Positions 16,750 to 26,125 of a DNA stretch of 64,000 nt are shown here, piece by piece; position 1 is the first letter of the stretch, and each line of letters starts with the position of its first letter. A model generated the notes under the pieces. It saw nothing but the letters and a program-made list of their open reading frames with translations. It was not told the origin of the DNA and did no database searches. A program made the translations under genes and the position numbers. The stretch is taken from contig NZ_QWDE01000001.1 of the NCBI RefSeq assembly GCF_003432065.1, forward strand, positions 1,922,001 to 1,986,000, read 5' to 3'. This DNA comes from Mucilaginibacter terrenus. Its GTDB lineage: Bacteria; Bacteroidota; Bacteroidia; Sphingobacteriales; Sphingobacteriaceae.

Positions 16750-18812
16750 CAGGTCCAGATCAGTTTAAATACAAAAAATACAATTACTGCCAGCAGCATG
16801 CTATACAGGTAGTACTGGATTTTACCGCCCTGGAAACGGCGTGTAAAATTACCTATTGCCTGCACAATTTGGGCAAGCAGCCACAATGTGCCATCTATAA
16901 TATATTTGTCGGTCCAGGCGGCGGCTTTAGCTACCAGTTGTCCGGTTTTCTCCAGCAAATGTATAAAGCCGTCCACCACCTTGCGGTCGAACCAGAAAGC
17001 GGCGGTGCTGAGCGCCACTACATATTTCACGATGACACGGTTGTAAAACCTGTCGATATACCACTCGTTGCACGATATCCGGAACAGCAGGTTGTTCTGC
17101 GGGAACGCCCATGTGCTGCGGCCGGAATACAGCCGGTAAGCACCGTACATTACCAGTAAGCTGACAACATTTACCAGCACGGGTACAACAAGATGGTAAG
17201 CACCTTCTACAGCCGGTGCATTCGCCTGCATTAGCCCGGTAAAGGGCCAGGCTTGCTCGTACGAGAACGGGTTAATACTAAACAGCGGGAACAAACAGCA
17301 AAGCGCGAGCAAGATCAAAGGCGCCTTATAACCCCAGCCGCCATCGCTAATGTGCACGCTGATGTTCGGCTTCATTTGCAACAGGCGGAACTCGCCGAAG
17401 AATACTTTTACAATAAGCCTTGCAACGTAGAATGCCGTTAACCAGCTGGTGAAGGTGGCTATAGCAGGGACAAGTTTAAAAATGCCGCTTTTGCCATCGC
17501 TCCAGTTAAAGGCTTGTATCAATATACCATCTTTGGACAGGTAGCCGGATGTAAGCGGGAGGCCGATCAGCGCGACGGCTCCTACGATTGCCACCCAAAA
17601 TGTTACGGGTAATCGTTTACGCAGGCCACCCATGTGGAGGATGTTTTGCGGATCTATGTCGAGATTGTTTTCGTCGCTGATGTGTTTTACTTCGTGAATA
17701 ATAACGCCTGCTACCAGGAACAACAAGCATTTAAAGAACGCGTGCGTAGCCAGGTGGAACAGCGAAGACGAGTATGCGCCAACGCCCATTGCCATTACCA
17801 TATACCCTAGTTGTGATACCGTAGAATACGCCAGGATGCGTTTAAGATCGTTTTGTGTAAGGGCGATGGTAGCGGCCATGAAAGCCGTAAAGCAACCGAT
17901 AATAGCCAGAAAAGTAAGCTCACCGGCATTGAACAAAGGGTAAACCCTGCCCAGCAGGAACACGCCCGAAGCAACCATGGTAGCAGCGTGTATCAACGCT
18001 GAGACGGATGTCGGGCCTTCCATAGCGTCGGGCAGCCAGGTATGCAGCGGAAACTGCGACGACTTGGCGGCAACCGCAAGAAATATCCCCGCAAAAGCTA
18101 TATAATGCCACATAGCCGGCAGGTGATTAATGGTACTCGTCCATTCGCCATTGGCGAGAACCGACGACGCAACCAGGCCGTCAGAACGGAATAGTGCATC
18201 TATATCAAACGTGCCAAACTGCACGAACAGGATGATTATCGCCGACAGCAGGCCTATATCCCCTATGCGGTTCATGATAAAGGCTTTTTTGTTGGCCGCT
18301 ACTGCCTTATCACGGTGGTACCAAAAACCAATAAGCAGGTACGATGAAAAGCCTACAAGTTCCCAGAAAGCGTAAAACAATACAAGGCTATCTACAATAA
18401 CCAGCGCCAGCATGCTAAAGCAAAAGAAGCTCAGATAACGGAAGTACAGGCTGAAGTTCTCGTCGTCTTTCATGTACGTGGTGCCGTAAACGTGCACCGG
18501 TAAAGCCACTACAGAAACCAGCCCTAACAGCAGTACAGACAGGTTGTTGAGCAGTATGCCCGCGTAAACCTTAGTTGCCCCAATGGTAAACCATACGGTT
18601 TGCACATGGATAGTGTGGGTGTTCCATACCCTTGCAAAAACCGTAGCCGCCAACACAGAACTACCTAGAATAGCCAGCGTTGATGCCCAACCAGCAACCT
18701 TACTTTTTGTAAACACCAAAAAGTTAACCGCAAAGGCAGCAAAAGGCAGTACCGCCGCCATTATGGCGAAGGTTACAGTTTGCGCGTCGGTATTTAGGTT
18801 AGCCGGGTTCAA
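16749..18812 (-). CDS. nuoL: NADH-quinone oxidoreductase subunit L
   Basis: Largest antiporter-like subunit of complex I. The 687-residue protein has the Mrp core (FYAFWELVGFSSYLLIGFWY with the conserved Glu, and AAKSSQFPLHTWLPDAMEGPTS). A C-terminal extension (SCNEWYIDRFYNRVIVKY onward) corresponds to the lateral amphipathic helix and its final membrane anchor. It overlaps nuoK by four bases at its start and nuoM by one base at its end. Confidence 0.96.
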   Translation of the reverse strand: MNPANLNTDAQTVTFAIMAAVLPFAAFAVNFLVFTKSKVAGWASTLAILGSSVLAATVFARVWNTHTIHVQTVWFTIGATKVYAGILLNNLSVLLLGLVSVVALPVHVYGTTYMKDDENFSLYFRYLSFFCFSMLALVIVDSLVLFYAFWELVGFSSYLLIGFWYHRDKAVAANKKAFIMNRIGDIGLLSAIIILFVQFGTFDIDALFRSDGLVASSVLANGEWTSTINHLPAMWHYIAFAGIFLAVAAKSSQFPLHTWLPDAMEGPTSVSALIHAATMVASGVFLLGRVYPLFNAGELTFLAIIGCFTAFMAATIALTQNDLKRILAYSTVSQLGYMVMAMGVGAYSSSLFHLATHAFFKCLLFLVAGVIIHEVKHISDENNLDIDPQNILHMGGLRKRLPVTFWVAIVGAVALIGLPLTSGYLSKDGILIQAFNWSDGKSGIFKLVPAIATFTSWLTAFYVARLIVKVFFGEFRLLQMKPNISVHISDGGWGYKAPLILLALCCLFPLFSINPFSYEQAWPFTGLMQANAPAVEGAYHLVVPVLVNVVSLLVMYGAYRLYSGRSTWAFPQNNLLFRISCNEWYIDRFYNRVIVKYVVALSTAAFWFDRKVVDGFIHLLEKTGQLVAKAAAWTDKYIIDGTLWLLAQIVQAIGNFTRRFQGGKIQYYLYSMLLAVIVFFVFKLIWT

Positions 18813-19114
18813 TCCTTTAACTGGTTTACTTCATCAGGATTAATGGTTTTATACCGGCGGTATACATTAAGTATTATCGCCAGCGCCACAGCTGTGGTTG
18901 CTGCGGCAAGTACAATGGCGAACAAGGCGAACATTTGCCCGGCGTTCTTAAAGCTGTCGTAACGGCTGAACGCTACCAGGTTAAGTATGGCGGCGTTCAG
19001 CATCAGTTCGATGCCGATGAGCACCTGTATGGCGTTCTTTTTTGATACCACGATGAACAGCCCTATGCAAAACAACAGAGCGCTCACCAGCATATAGTCT
19101 TGCAAGCCTATCAT
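18809..19114 (-). CDS. nuoK: NADH-quinone oxidoreductase subunit K
   Basis: Small three-helix membrane subunit of complex I. The 101-residue length is standard. The second helix carries the conserved glutamate in VLIGIELMLNAAILNLVAF, used in proton transfer; the last helix is followed by NVYRRYKTINPDEVNQLKD. It overlaps nuoJ and nuoL by four bases (ATGA) at each end. Confidence 0.96.
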   Translation of the reverse strand: MIGLQDYMLVSALLFCIGLFIVVSKKNAIQVLIGIELMLNAAILNLVAFSRYDSFKNAGQMFALFAIVLAAATTAVALAIILNVYRRYKTINPDEVNQLKD

Positions 19115-19650
19115 TGCTTGTCCTCCTTACGCGATAGGTGCGCCGCTCCAACCAATGCAATCATCAGCAGGATAGATATTGCTTCGAAGGGCAGCAGGTA
19201 ACGCGTCATTAGGTTGATGCCGATGTTGTTTATTCCGGGCGTCGCAGCTGTGTTGCTTGTTTTCGATAACAGCAGCCACTCCAGGCCATCAACTTTAGCA
19301 TCCAGCACCACATTCACCATTACCATCCAAAACAAGCCGGCCAACAGCAAAGCGGGCCAGTTCTTCAGACTAATAAATTTATTCTCCTGTTCGGCAGCTG
19401 CCGCCAAAGCCTCCTTGCCGGACAGCATAAAGGCAAACAGAATAAGCACCAGTATACCGCCCACGTATATTACTATTTGGGTGACCGCCACAAAGTCCGC
19501 CAGGCAAAGCACGTAAAGTCCAGCCAGGGCGAATAGTGTTATAAAGAACATGAAAATGCTGCGCACCAGGTTCCTGCTCATGGCAACTGTAAGTGCCGAA
19601 CCAACCGCAACCAGGCTCATGAGGTAGAACATTATTTTAATGAGGCTCAC
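19111..19650 (-). CDS. nuoJ: NADH-quinone oxidoreductase subunit J
   Basis: Membrane subunit of complex I with about five hydrophobic segments in 179 residues. AMSRNLVRSIFMFFITLFAL and the pi-bulge helix segment VAVTQIVIYVGGILVLILFA are the NuoJ/ND6 signature. The C-terminus (AHLSRKEDKQ) is charged. It overlaps nuoI and nuoK by four bases each. Confidence 0.95.
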   Translation of the reverse strand: MSLIKIMFYLMSLVAVGSALTVAMSRNLVRSIFMFFITLFALAGLYVLCLADFVAVTQIVIYVGGILVLILFAFMLSGKEALAAAAEQENKFISLKNWPALLLAGLFWMVMVNVVLDAKVDGLEWLLLSKTSNTAATPGINNIGINLMTRYLLPFEAISILLMIALVGAAHLSRKEDKQ

Positions 19651-20237
19651 GCGCTGCCCCCCTTCGCTTTCATGGCAGCCTGTTTAGCGGCCTGCTTTTC
19701 GGCTTGCTGTTGTTCCAGCAGGCGGCGTTTCTCATCGGCTTCCTCCGGAGACATATCCGAGAACTGATAGGTTAGCTGGCCAAGGTCGAATACGGTGCGA
19801 TCGTATTGATTGGTCATGGTGATGCACTCGGTAGGGCACACAATGGTACACAGGCCGCAGTACATACATTTGGCCATATCTATATCAAACTTGGCAGCAT
19901 AAAGCAGCTTTTTTGATCCGTCGGAGGTTTCACCAATCGTACCCTGGGTCGATTTTATCGATTCAATATCAATGCAGTTTACGGGACAAATCTTGGCACA
20001 AAGGTCGCATACAATACAGTCGTCTATCTCTACATCCAGTTGGTAACGGCCTACTTCAGGTATAGGCAGTTGCTGTTTTGGATATTGTATGGTAGTGGTG
20101 TCTTCCTGAAGTTTAAAGTAATTGTTATCAGTAACGGACACAACCTTGCGGCGCGAGTTTCCGCTAAAAAGGTGCTTCAGCGTAAGGCTTAGGCCCTGCG
20201 CTGCTGTTTTAAATCCGTTTACTATCTTGTTTATCAC
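19647..20237 (-). CDS. nuoI: NADH-quinone oxidoreductase subunit I (2x[4Fe-4S])
   Basis: Peripheral-arm ferredoxin-like subunit carrying clusters N6a and N6b. Two classic binding sites are visible: C74-x2-C77-x2-C80-x3-C84-P and C124-x2-C127-x2-C130-x3-C134-P. The 196-residue protein has an Ala/Lys/Gln-rich C-terminal tail (EQQQAEKQAAKQAAMKAKGG) that is longer than in Escherichia coli. It lies 40 bp after nuoH and overlaps nuoJ by four bases. Confidence 0.96.
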   Translation of the reverse strand: MINKIVNGFKTAAQGLSLTLKHLFSGNSRRKVVSVTDNNYFKLQEDTTTIQYPKQQLPIPEVGRYQLDVEIDDCIVCDLCAKICPVNCIDIESIKSTQGTIGETSDGSKKLLYAAKFDIDMAKCMYCGLCTIVCPTECITMTNQYDRTVFDLGQLTYQFSDMSPEEADEKRRLLEQQQAEKQAAKQAAMKAKGGSA

Positions 20238-20277
20238 TTCTCTGCTATCAATTTTTAAAAGCCTGCTACTCGCCTAA

Positions 20278-21372
20278 CTACTGCATTACCCACAAACGCC
20301 ATACGCCAGATATCAACATACAGGCGAACGCCGCGGGTGTAAGTACTTTCCAGCAGAGGCGCATCAGTTGGTCTACCCGCAAACGCGGCAAGGTCCAGCG
20401 GATCCACATCTGCACACCTACCAGTGCAAGCGTTTTTAACAATATCCAAATAATGCCCCATACGGTGCCTGTAGTCCACGTTGCCAATGCAACCGAGCCC
20501 ATGTTAGGCAGTGGCGAGTTCCATGCTCCAAGGAACAATATAACACCAACCATCGACACCAGGTACATCATGCTGTACTCGGCCAAAAACACCAGCGCGA
20601 ATTGCAGCCCTGTAAACTCGGTATGGAAGCCAGCTACCAGCTCAGACTCCCCTTCCGGGATATCGAAAGGTGCGCGGTTGCTTTCCGCCAGGGAGGCAAT
20701 AAAATAAATAACAAAGGCTACCAGCAAATGCGGCCCCCTGAATATATTCCACGAGAGTATTCCGCCGGTGGCAGATACATCTAACAATCCTAAAAACTTG
20801 ATTTTCTCCGCTGATAAAATGCCCTGCTGCAAGGCTATTGCTTGCAAATCAAGCGTCCCGGCGATCATCACTACCGCTATCAATGCAAAACCCGCGGGTA
20901 TTTCATAAGAGATGATTTGCGCAGCAGAACGCATGGCACCCAATACTGAATATTTGTTATTGGACCCCCAACCCGCCATCAGGATACCTAAGGTTTCTAT
21001 AGAGATGATAGCGAAAACATAGTATAACCCTATGTTAATGTTTGCAGGTACCACTCCGGGGCCCCAAGGCAACGCCGCAAAGCCCAGGTATACACCAATA
21101 AATATGATGGCAGGCGCAAGCAGGAATAAAATCTTATCTGCAGCTGCCGGGATAATAAGTTCCTTTTGTACCATCTTCAGCATGTCGGCCGGCACCTGCA
21201 ACCACCCGAATTTACCTGTTTCGGTTGGGCCTAAGCGATTTTGAATGAACGCGCTAACCTTACGCTCGGCATAAACGCCAACCATTGTAAAAAGGCCTAC
21301 AAAAACGAACAGACCTATTGCTACAATAAAATATGTAAGGTAAAACTCCAAGGCGTTTGCTTTAGCGTGCAA
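20278..21372 (-). CDS. nuoH: NADH-quinone oxidoreductase subunit H
   Basis: Quinone-site membrane subunit of complex I, the heel of the membrane arm. The 364-residue protein has about eight to nine hydrophobic segments. It contains GVYAERKVSAFIQNRLGPTE, GWGSNNKYSVLGAMRSAAQI, and ESNRAPFDIPEGESELVAGF, the best-conserved NuoH loop. RWTLPRLRVDQLMRLCWKVL closes the protein. It is the first gene of this cluster. The gene upstream is murI, 119 bp away, so nuoA-G are not here. Confidence 0.96.
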   Translation of the reverse strand: MHAKANALEFYLTYFIVAIGLFVFVGLFTMVGVYAERKVSAFIQNRLGPTETGKFGWLQVPADMLKMVQKELIIPAAADKILFLLAPAIIFIGVYLGFAALPWGPGVVPANINIGLYYVFAIISIETLGILMAGWGSNNKYSVLGAMRSAAQIISYEIPAGFALIAVVMIAGTLDLQAIALQQGILSAEKIKFLGLLDVSATGGILSWNIFRGPHLLVAFVIYFIASLAESNRAPFDIPEGESELVAGFHTEFTGLQFALVFLAEYSMMYLVSMVGVILFLGAWNSPLPNMGSVALATWTTGTVWGIIWILLKTLALVGVQMWIRWTLPRLRVDQLMRLCWKVLTPAAFACMLISGVWRLWVMQ

Positions 21373-21491
21373 ACTTACTAAATGAGCAGGATAGTTGACT
21401 GTTTTGGTAGGGGTTTTTTAGTAGTGGTAATTAGCGCCGGGAAGACTGCTTTGTTCTTCGCAACGACGATGTAGTATTGATTATTCTACCA

Positions 21492-22334
21492 CTACTCACA
21501 TCCCACACTTACATCAACGCTCTCGCTTTTTACTTCTTCGCCAAAGAACAACGAGGCGTGGTGATTAAACTCGGCAGTATCGTCTATAGTGGTGTAGAAG
21601 GTGCGGGTACCTGCCTTGCTCAGCCTAGTCTCCATTTCCGGGTGGCGTTTAAGATAATCCACCAAGCTGGCAGCTACTATGCCGCCTTGCGCTACTACAT
21701 TAACGTTTGCCGGCAAATGCGCTTTTATTTTTTCCTGCAGCAAGGGGTAATGGGTGCAGGCGAGTAATATAGTGTCTATATCAGCCGACTGTTTACGCAA
21801 CTGATCCAGATAAAGTTGTACGTAATGGTCGGCACCCGGCTTGTCGTACTCACCGTTCTCTATTAACGGTACCCATAATGGGCAGGCCTGCTGATATACT
21901 TTCAATTCGGGAAAGAAATGCTCTATCTCTAACAGGTACGATCCGCTTTGCACCGTGCCCTTTGTGCCTAGCACGCCAATATTGCGGCTTTGCGTGTAGT
22001 TGCCTATCACTTCTGCCGTAGGGCGTATTACACCCAATACCCGTTTATCTGCATGCTGGGCGGACAAATCCTGCTGTTGTATGGTACGCAACGCTTTTGC
22101 CGATGCTGTATTACATGCTAGTATCACCAAAGGGCAGCCCTGCTTAAACATCCACTGTACGCACTCCCAGGTGTACTGGTGTATGGTAGCAAACGACCGG
22201 TTACCATAAGGTGCACGGCCGTTATCGCCCAGGTAAAGGTAATCGTACCCGGGTAGCTGCTCTACTATGGAGCGGAATACAGTTAACCCGCCAATACCCG
22301 AATCAAATATGCCTAAGGGGCTGCTGTTTGCCAT
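21492..22334 (-). CDS. murI: Glutamate racemase
   Basis: Supplies D-glutamate for peptidoglycan. The cofactor-free two-cysteine mechanism is visible: Cys74 in ILACNTASA and Cys193 in LLACTHYPLL, with Asp11 in GIFDSGIGGLTV. The start at 22334 (MANSSPLGIFD) gives 280 residues, the normal length. A longer frame to 22367 would run through the terminator of the upstream gene, so it is rejected. It follows the bamA/skp block on the same strand, separated by that terminator. Confidence 0.95.
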   Translation of the reverse strand: MANSSPLGIFDSGIGGLTVFRSIVEQLPGYDYLYLGDNGRAPYGNRSFATIHQYTWECVQWMFKQGCPLVILACNTASAKALRTIQQQDLSAQHADKRVLGVIRPTAEVIGNYTQSRNIGVLGTKGTVQSGSYLLEIEHFFPELKVYQQACPLWVPLIENGEYDKPGADHYVQLYLDQLRKQSADIDTILLACTHYPLLQEKIKAHLPANVNVVAQGGIVAASLVDYLKRHPEMETRLSKAGTRTFYTTIDDTAEFNHHASLFFGEEVKSESVDVSVGCE

Positions 22335-22340
22335 TTGGTA

Positions 22341-22375
22341 AAAATAAAAAAAGCGCCCTGTTAGCAAGGCGCTTT
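22341..22375 (-). terminator. Rho-independent terminator after the second skp/ompH gene
   Basis: AAAGCGCC (22350-22357) pairs with GGCGCTTT (22368-22375). On the reverse strand the stem is followed by a T-rich tract (22341-22349). It lies about 20 bp past the OmpH stop and just before the murI ATG. Confidence 0.88.
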
Positions 22376-22395
22376 AAAAATAAGTTATGGTTTAA

Positions 22396-22908
22396 TTATT
22401 TTAAGCCCAATTGAACTTTTACAGCTGCCATTAGGTCATCAGCAGCAGGAGACACAATAAGGTCTGTCTGTGATGAATTTAAAACGTAAGTATAACCTTT
22501 TGCTTTTGCAACAGTAGCAATAGCAGCACGTGCTTTATCAATAAGCGGCTTGGTTAATTCGTTACCTTTTTCTTCTACCTTTTGCTGAGCTGTTTGCTGA
22601 TAATCCTGGAAACGTTTGCCCAGATCGTTCAGTTCAGTTTCTTTAACTGTACGTGTAGCTTCGGTCATGGTAGCGCGGTTCTTCTGGTAATCAGCGCTTT
22701 TGTTCTGCAATTCGGTATTCATCGCCTGCAGGTTATCAACGTAAGTTTTTTTGAAAGCGTCTATCTGTGCACTAAGTGTTTTAGTCTCGGGCATTAAGCT
22801 AACAAGTTGCTCAAAGTTAATGTGGCCAATTTTAGATTGAGCTTGTGCAAAGTTGCCTGCAAATAACATCACTGCTGCAACCAAAGCAACTTTAAATAGT
22901 TTTTTCAT
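22396..22908 (-). CDS. OmpH/Skp-family periplasmic chaperone (copy 2)
   Basis: Periplasmic holdase for outer-membrane proteins. The 170-residue protein has a signal peptide MKKLFKVALVAAVMLFAGNFAQA, then KIGHINFEQLVSLMPETKTL, a long charged helical hairpin rich in Gln/Lys (about residues 45-135), and a C-terminal strand region (AKGYTYVLNSSQTDLIVSP). This is the Skp jellyfish layout. It is downstream of a second OmpH gene and bamA on the same strand, the usual arrangement for outer-membrane assembly genes. Confidence 0.93.
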   Translation of the reverse strand: MKKLFKVALVAAVMLFAGNFAQAQSKIGHINFEQLVSLMPETKTLSAQIDAFKKTYVDNLQAMNTELQNKSADYQKNRATMTEATRTVKETELNDLGKRFQDYQQTAQQKVEEKGNELTKPLIDKARAAIATVAKAKGYTYVLNSSQTDLIVSPAADDLMAAVKVQLGLK

Positions 22909-22959
22909 TTGTTTTGTTCTGGTGTTTAAAAAATAGTTCGCGAATTTATGTATTTTTTT

Positions 22960-23490
22960 TTACTTGGCTAATACGCCGGGCTTAAGTCCTAAGCGGGTGA
23001 TCACATCGTCGCTTTTGTTGTAACGAGGGCTTGCATATAACATTATCACTTCGCTGTTCTTGTCAAATATCATGTCAAGGTTTTCGCTCTCGGCTACCGC
23101 CTGTACTGCTTTGGACACTTTATCCTGAATTGGTTTAATAAGGGATGTGCTTTTTTGTGAAAGCTCACCATCCGGACCAAATTTCTGGCGCTGGAAATCC
23201 TTCGCCGCTTTTTCTTTTTCTACAATTTCGGCCTCGCGGCGTTTACGCATTTCAGGGGTCATCAATACCTGGTCTGCCTGGTAAGCTTTATAAAGTCGGT
23301 CAATCTCCTGAAAACGGCCATCAACTTCTTTCTGGTACTGGTCAGACAATGCTGCCAATTGTTTTTGTGATGAAGCGTAATCGGGTATATGTTTCAAAAT
23401 ATAATCCGAATCGACATAAGCAAAACGTTGCGCAAGTGCCGCGGTGAATGCTGAAAACGTGAAAAACAGTACTAAAATTATCTTCTTCAT
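22960..23490 (-). CDS. OmpH/Skp-family periplasmic chaperone (copy 1)
   Basis: Second member of the Skp family, 176 residues. Signal peptide MKKIILVLFFTFSAFTAALA leads into QRFAYVDSDYILKHIPDYASS, the common OmpH start. A long charged coiled coil (about residues 40-130) and the C-terminal ENLDMIFDKNSEVIMLYASP segment follow. Only 19 bp separate it from bamA upstream and 51 bp from the second skp gene, so bamA and both chaperones likely share a transcript. The two copies differ enough to be old duplicates. Confidence 0.93.
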   Translation of the reverse strand: MKKIILVLFFTFSAFTAALAQRFAYVDSDYILKHIPDYASSQKQLAALSDQYQKEVDGRFQEIDRLYKAYQADQVLMTPEMRKRREAEIVEKEKAAKDFQRQKFGPDGELSQKSTSLIKPIQDKVSKAVQAVAESENLDMIFDKNSEVIMLYASPRYNKSDDVITRLGLKPGVLAK

Positions 23491-23509
23491 AAATAAATTT
23501 ACAAATTAA

Positions 23510-26062
23510 TTAATTGAAACCGCCGCTTAAGCTTTGTGAGATAGAGAAGTGAACGTGCCCTTTATTGGCATCAGGCTGGCCGGGGATCTTGTCGAAACCG
23601 TAACCATAATCCAAACCTAATAAACCAAATATCGGCAAGAAAATCCTCGCGCCAAAGCCTACCGAGCGTCTTACGTTAAACGGATTTACCTTGTTTATAT
23701 TATCCCAAACGTTACCACCTTCTGCAAATGCAAGCAGGTATATTGTAGCCGATGAACCGGCAACAACAGGGTGCCTTAACTCAAAAGTGTATTTGTTATA
23801 AATAGCGTTACCCTGGTTTGTATTGGCGGTAAGGTTTGACCCTTCCGGCACTACCGAAAAGTTCTCGTAACCTCTCATACCAATAATATCTGTACCCTGC
23901 AGGAACTGGTAGCTCTGCATACCGTCGCCACCTAATTTAAAGCGCTCGAACGGTGATGGGCCTACCTTGCTGTTGTACTGGCCAAGGAAACCAAACCTTG
24001 CCTGAGACATCAACACCAGCTTACCGGTAATTTTGGTGAACCATTGCGCGTCAAACTTGATCTTGTAATACTCTACAAAATGGTAGCGCTCCTCTGGCGT
24101 TGCAATAGTATAGTTGGTGCTATTGAACAACGAGTATGGCGGCGTACCCTGTAGGGTAAGTTTCATGTTTGAACCCTGCGTAGGATAGAGAGGAACGTCG
24201 ATAGAGTTGCGGCTAAGCTCCTGCGTTAACTTAATGTTGTACGATGTACCATTGTTAAACAGGTAACCTCCGTAGTTATCCAGGTCGTAGTGGTCAAAAT
24301 TTAATGAGTAGTTCAACTGGAAGTAGTTATCCGGCCAGTTAAGGCGTTTACCCAGGGTAACACCCACACCATTAATACGCAGTTTATTGTAGTTTGGACT
24401 GCTTTTTGGGTAGTATTGACCCGTAGAGCTTCCTTGCGTATAAGCAGACAGTGCAAAGTAGATAGGTTTTTTACCACCTAACCAAGGCTCGCTAAAAGTG
24501 AACGAGAAGTTCTGGTAAGTACGGCCGCTTGATTGTCCCCTCAGGCTAAGCTTTTGTCCGTCGCCTTTTGGCAGCGGGCGGTAAGCCTTACCGTTGAAGA
24601 TATTACGAAGCGAGAAGTTGTTGAACGTTAAGCCCAGTGTACCCACCAGCTGACCGCCACCAAAACCACCTGATAGCTCTATCTGGTCGGACGGTTTTTC
24701 TACCACGTTATAAACCAGGTCTACTGTACCCTCGGCAGGGTTGATATTGGTTGGGCGGGGATCTATTTTCTGCTCGTCGAAGTTGCCCAGCTGGCCAATT
24801 TCACGCGCACTGCGGATAAGTAATTCTTTATTAAATTTCTGGCCAGGCTTGGTGCGTATCTCGCGCATTACTACCTTGTCGTTGGTAACGTCGTTACCTT
24901 TTAATACCACGCGGCCAATATTGTATTGCGGCCCTTCATAAATACGGATGTCCAGGTCCACGGTGTCGTTGTAAACACGTGTTTGAACCGGATCAGCATT
25001 AAAGGTCAGATAACCGTTGTTAAGGTATAGCGATGAAACGTCATCGTTATTTGGCGTTGGGCCGGTAAGCCTCTTGTTAAGCTCTTCTTCGCTAAACGGC
25101 TGTCCTTTTTCTATCTGCATGATACGGGTAAGCAGTTCGGCAGGGTACTGAGCGTTACCTGAGAACTTAATATTACCGAAGTAATACTTAGGGCCTTCGT
25201 AAACCTTAATTTTTACGTTAACGGTTTTCTCGTCGTTTTTGGTAACGGTGTCGCTTAGTATTTCTGCATCGCGATAGCCTTTACCTTGCATCTGATCAAC
25301 CAGGTTCTGCTTGTCTTCTTCGTACTTGTCCTGCTTGAATTTTTTAGAACCGAAGATATTGTACCAGCGGCGCTGACGGGTTTTTGAAAGGTACTTGCGC
25401 AGTTTCTTTTGAGAGAACTCCTTGTTACCTTCAAACGTAACGTGCTGTATCATCACCTTGCTCCCCTTGTTTACAGCAACGTTAAGTATAACGCTGTTGG
25501 GGTCGCCGGGGTCTTTGGTTTGGGTGATGTTGACTGTAGTGTTTAGATAGCCCTTCTCGTTAAAGTGCTTTTTAATGATTGCTGTAGTAGTGCTCAGCAG
25601 GTTCTCGTTAACAATCTTACCTGTTTTGTCGGTTAGTTTTTTGTTAATGTCTTCTATTTCGCCTTTACGTATACCGGTTAATTTTAACCTTGATAAACGC
25701 GGACGCTCCACAACGGCAATCTGCAGGTAAATGGTATCTGCATTAATGTCGGTAACATTAAGTTGAATATCGTCAAACAAACCTTGTTTGTAAAGGTCTT
25801 TAATAACGTTGGCGTTGGCTTCACCGGGTAAAGTGATACGGTCGCCTTTATTTAGTTTGGATATCTGGAGCAATACATCCTTGTCGAGATATTTAGCCCC
25901 GCTGATAGACACGCCGCCGATGATATACTCCTTGGGGTTAAGGTAGCTTAAGCTATCAGCAGGTATGGTTTTGGTAAGCCCTCCGCGCCTTTGGCCCGGA
26001 ACCTGCGCTATTGCAGCAGTACTTATAATAGAGAAAAGTATAGCGAAAAAAACTTTATTCAT
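23510..26062 (-). CDS. bamA: Outer-membrane protein assembly factor BamA
   Basis: Outer-membrane Omp85 protein that inserts beta-barrels. The 850-residue protein has signal peptide MNKVFFAILFSIISTAAIA, about five POTRA repeats (residues ~45-440, with typical segments such as YKQGLFDDIQLNV and YEGPKYYFGNIKFSGN), and a C-terminal 16-strand barrel. The barrel has the RGY-type lid-loop motif in IIGMRGYENFSVV. It ends in SQSLSGGFN rather than a terminal aromatic residue, common in Bacteroidota. It is downstream of uppS (63 bp) and upstream of two skp genes. Confidence 0.96.
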   Translation of the reverse strand: MNKVFFAILFSIISTAAIAQVPGQRRGGLTKTIPADSLSYLNPKEYIIGGVSISGAKYLDKDVLLQISKLNKGDRITLPGEANANVIKDLYKQGLFDDIQLNVTDINADTIYLQIAVVERPRLSRLKLTGIRKGEIEDINKKLTDKTGKIVNENLLSTTTAIIKKHFNEKGYLNTTVNITQTKDPGDPNSVILNVAVNKGSKVMIQHVTFEGNKEFSQKKLRKYLSKTRQRRWYNIFGSKKFKQDKYEEDKQNLVDQMQGKGYRDAEILSDTVTKNDEKTVNVKIKVYEGPKYYFGNIKFSGNAQYPAELLTRIMQIEKGQPFSEEELNKRLTGPTPNNDDVSSLYLNNGYLTFNADPVQTRVYNDTVDLDIRIYEGPQYNIGRVVLKGNDVTNDKVVMREIRTKPGQKFNKELLIRSAREIGQLGNFDEQKIDPRPTNINPAEGTVDLVYNVVEKPSDQIELSGGFGGGQLVGTLGLTFNNFSLRNIFNGKAYRPLPKGDGQKLSLRGQSSGRTYQNFSFTFSEPWLGGKKPIYFALSAYTQGSSTGQYYPKSSPNYNKLRINGVGVTLGKRLNWPDNYFQLNYSLNFDHYDLDNYGGYLFNNGTSYNIKLTQELSRNSIDVPLYPTQGSNMKLTLQGTPPYSLFNSTNYTIATPEERYHFVEYYKIKFDAQWFTKITGKLVLMSQARFGFLGQYNSKVGPSPFERFKLGGDGMQSYQFLQGTDIIGMRGYENFSVVPEGSNLTANTNQGNAIYNKYTFELRHPVVAGSSATIYLLAFAEGGNVWDNINKVNPFNVRRSVGFGARIFLPIFGLLGLDYGYGFDKIPGQPDANKGHVHFSISQSLSGGFN

Positions 26063-26125
26063 CCGAATATTTTAGTGGGCTAAAAATAATTTATACAGTT
26101 GTTAAAATTTGTTAAAAGAAAAAAT

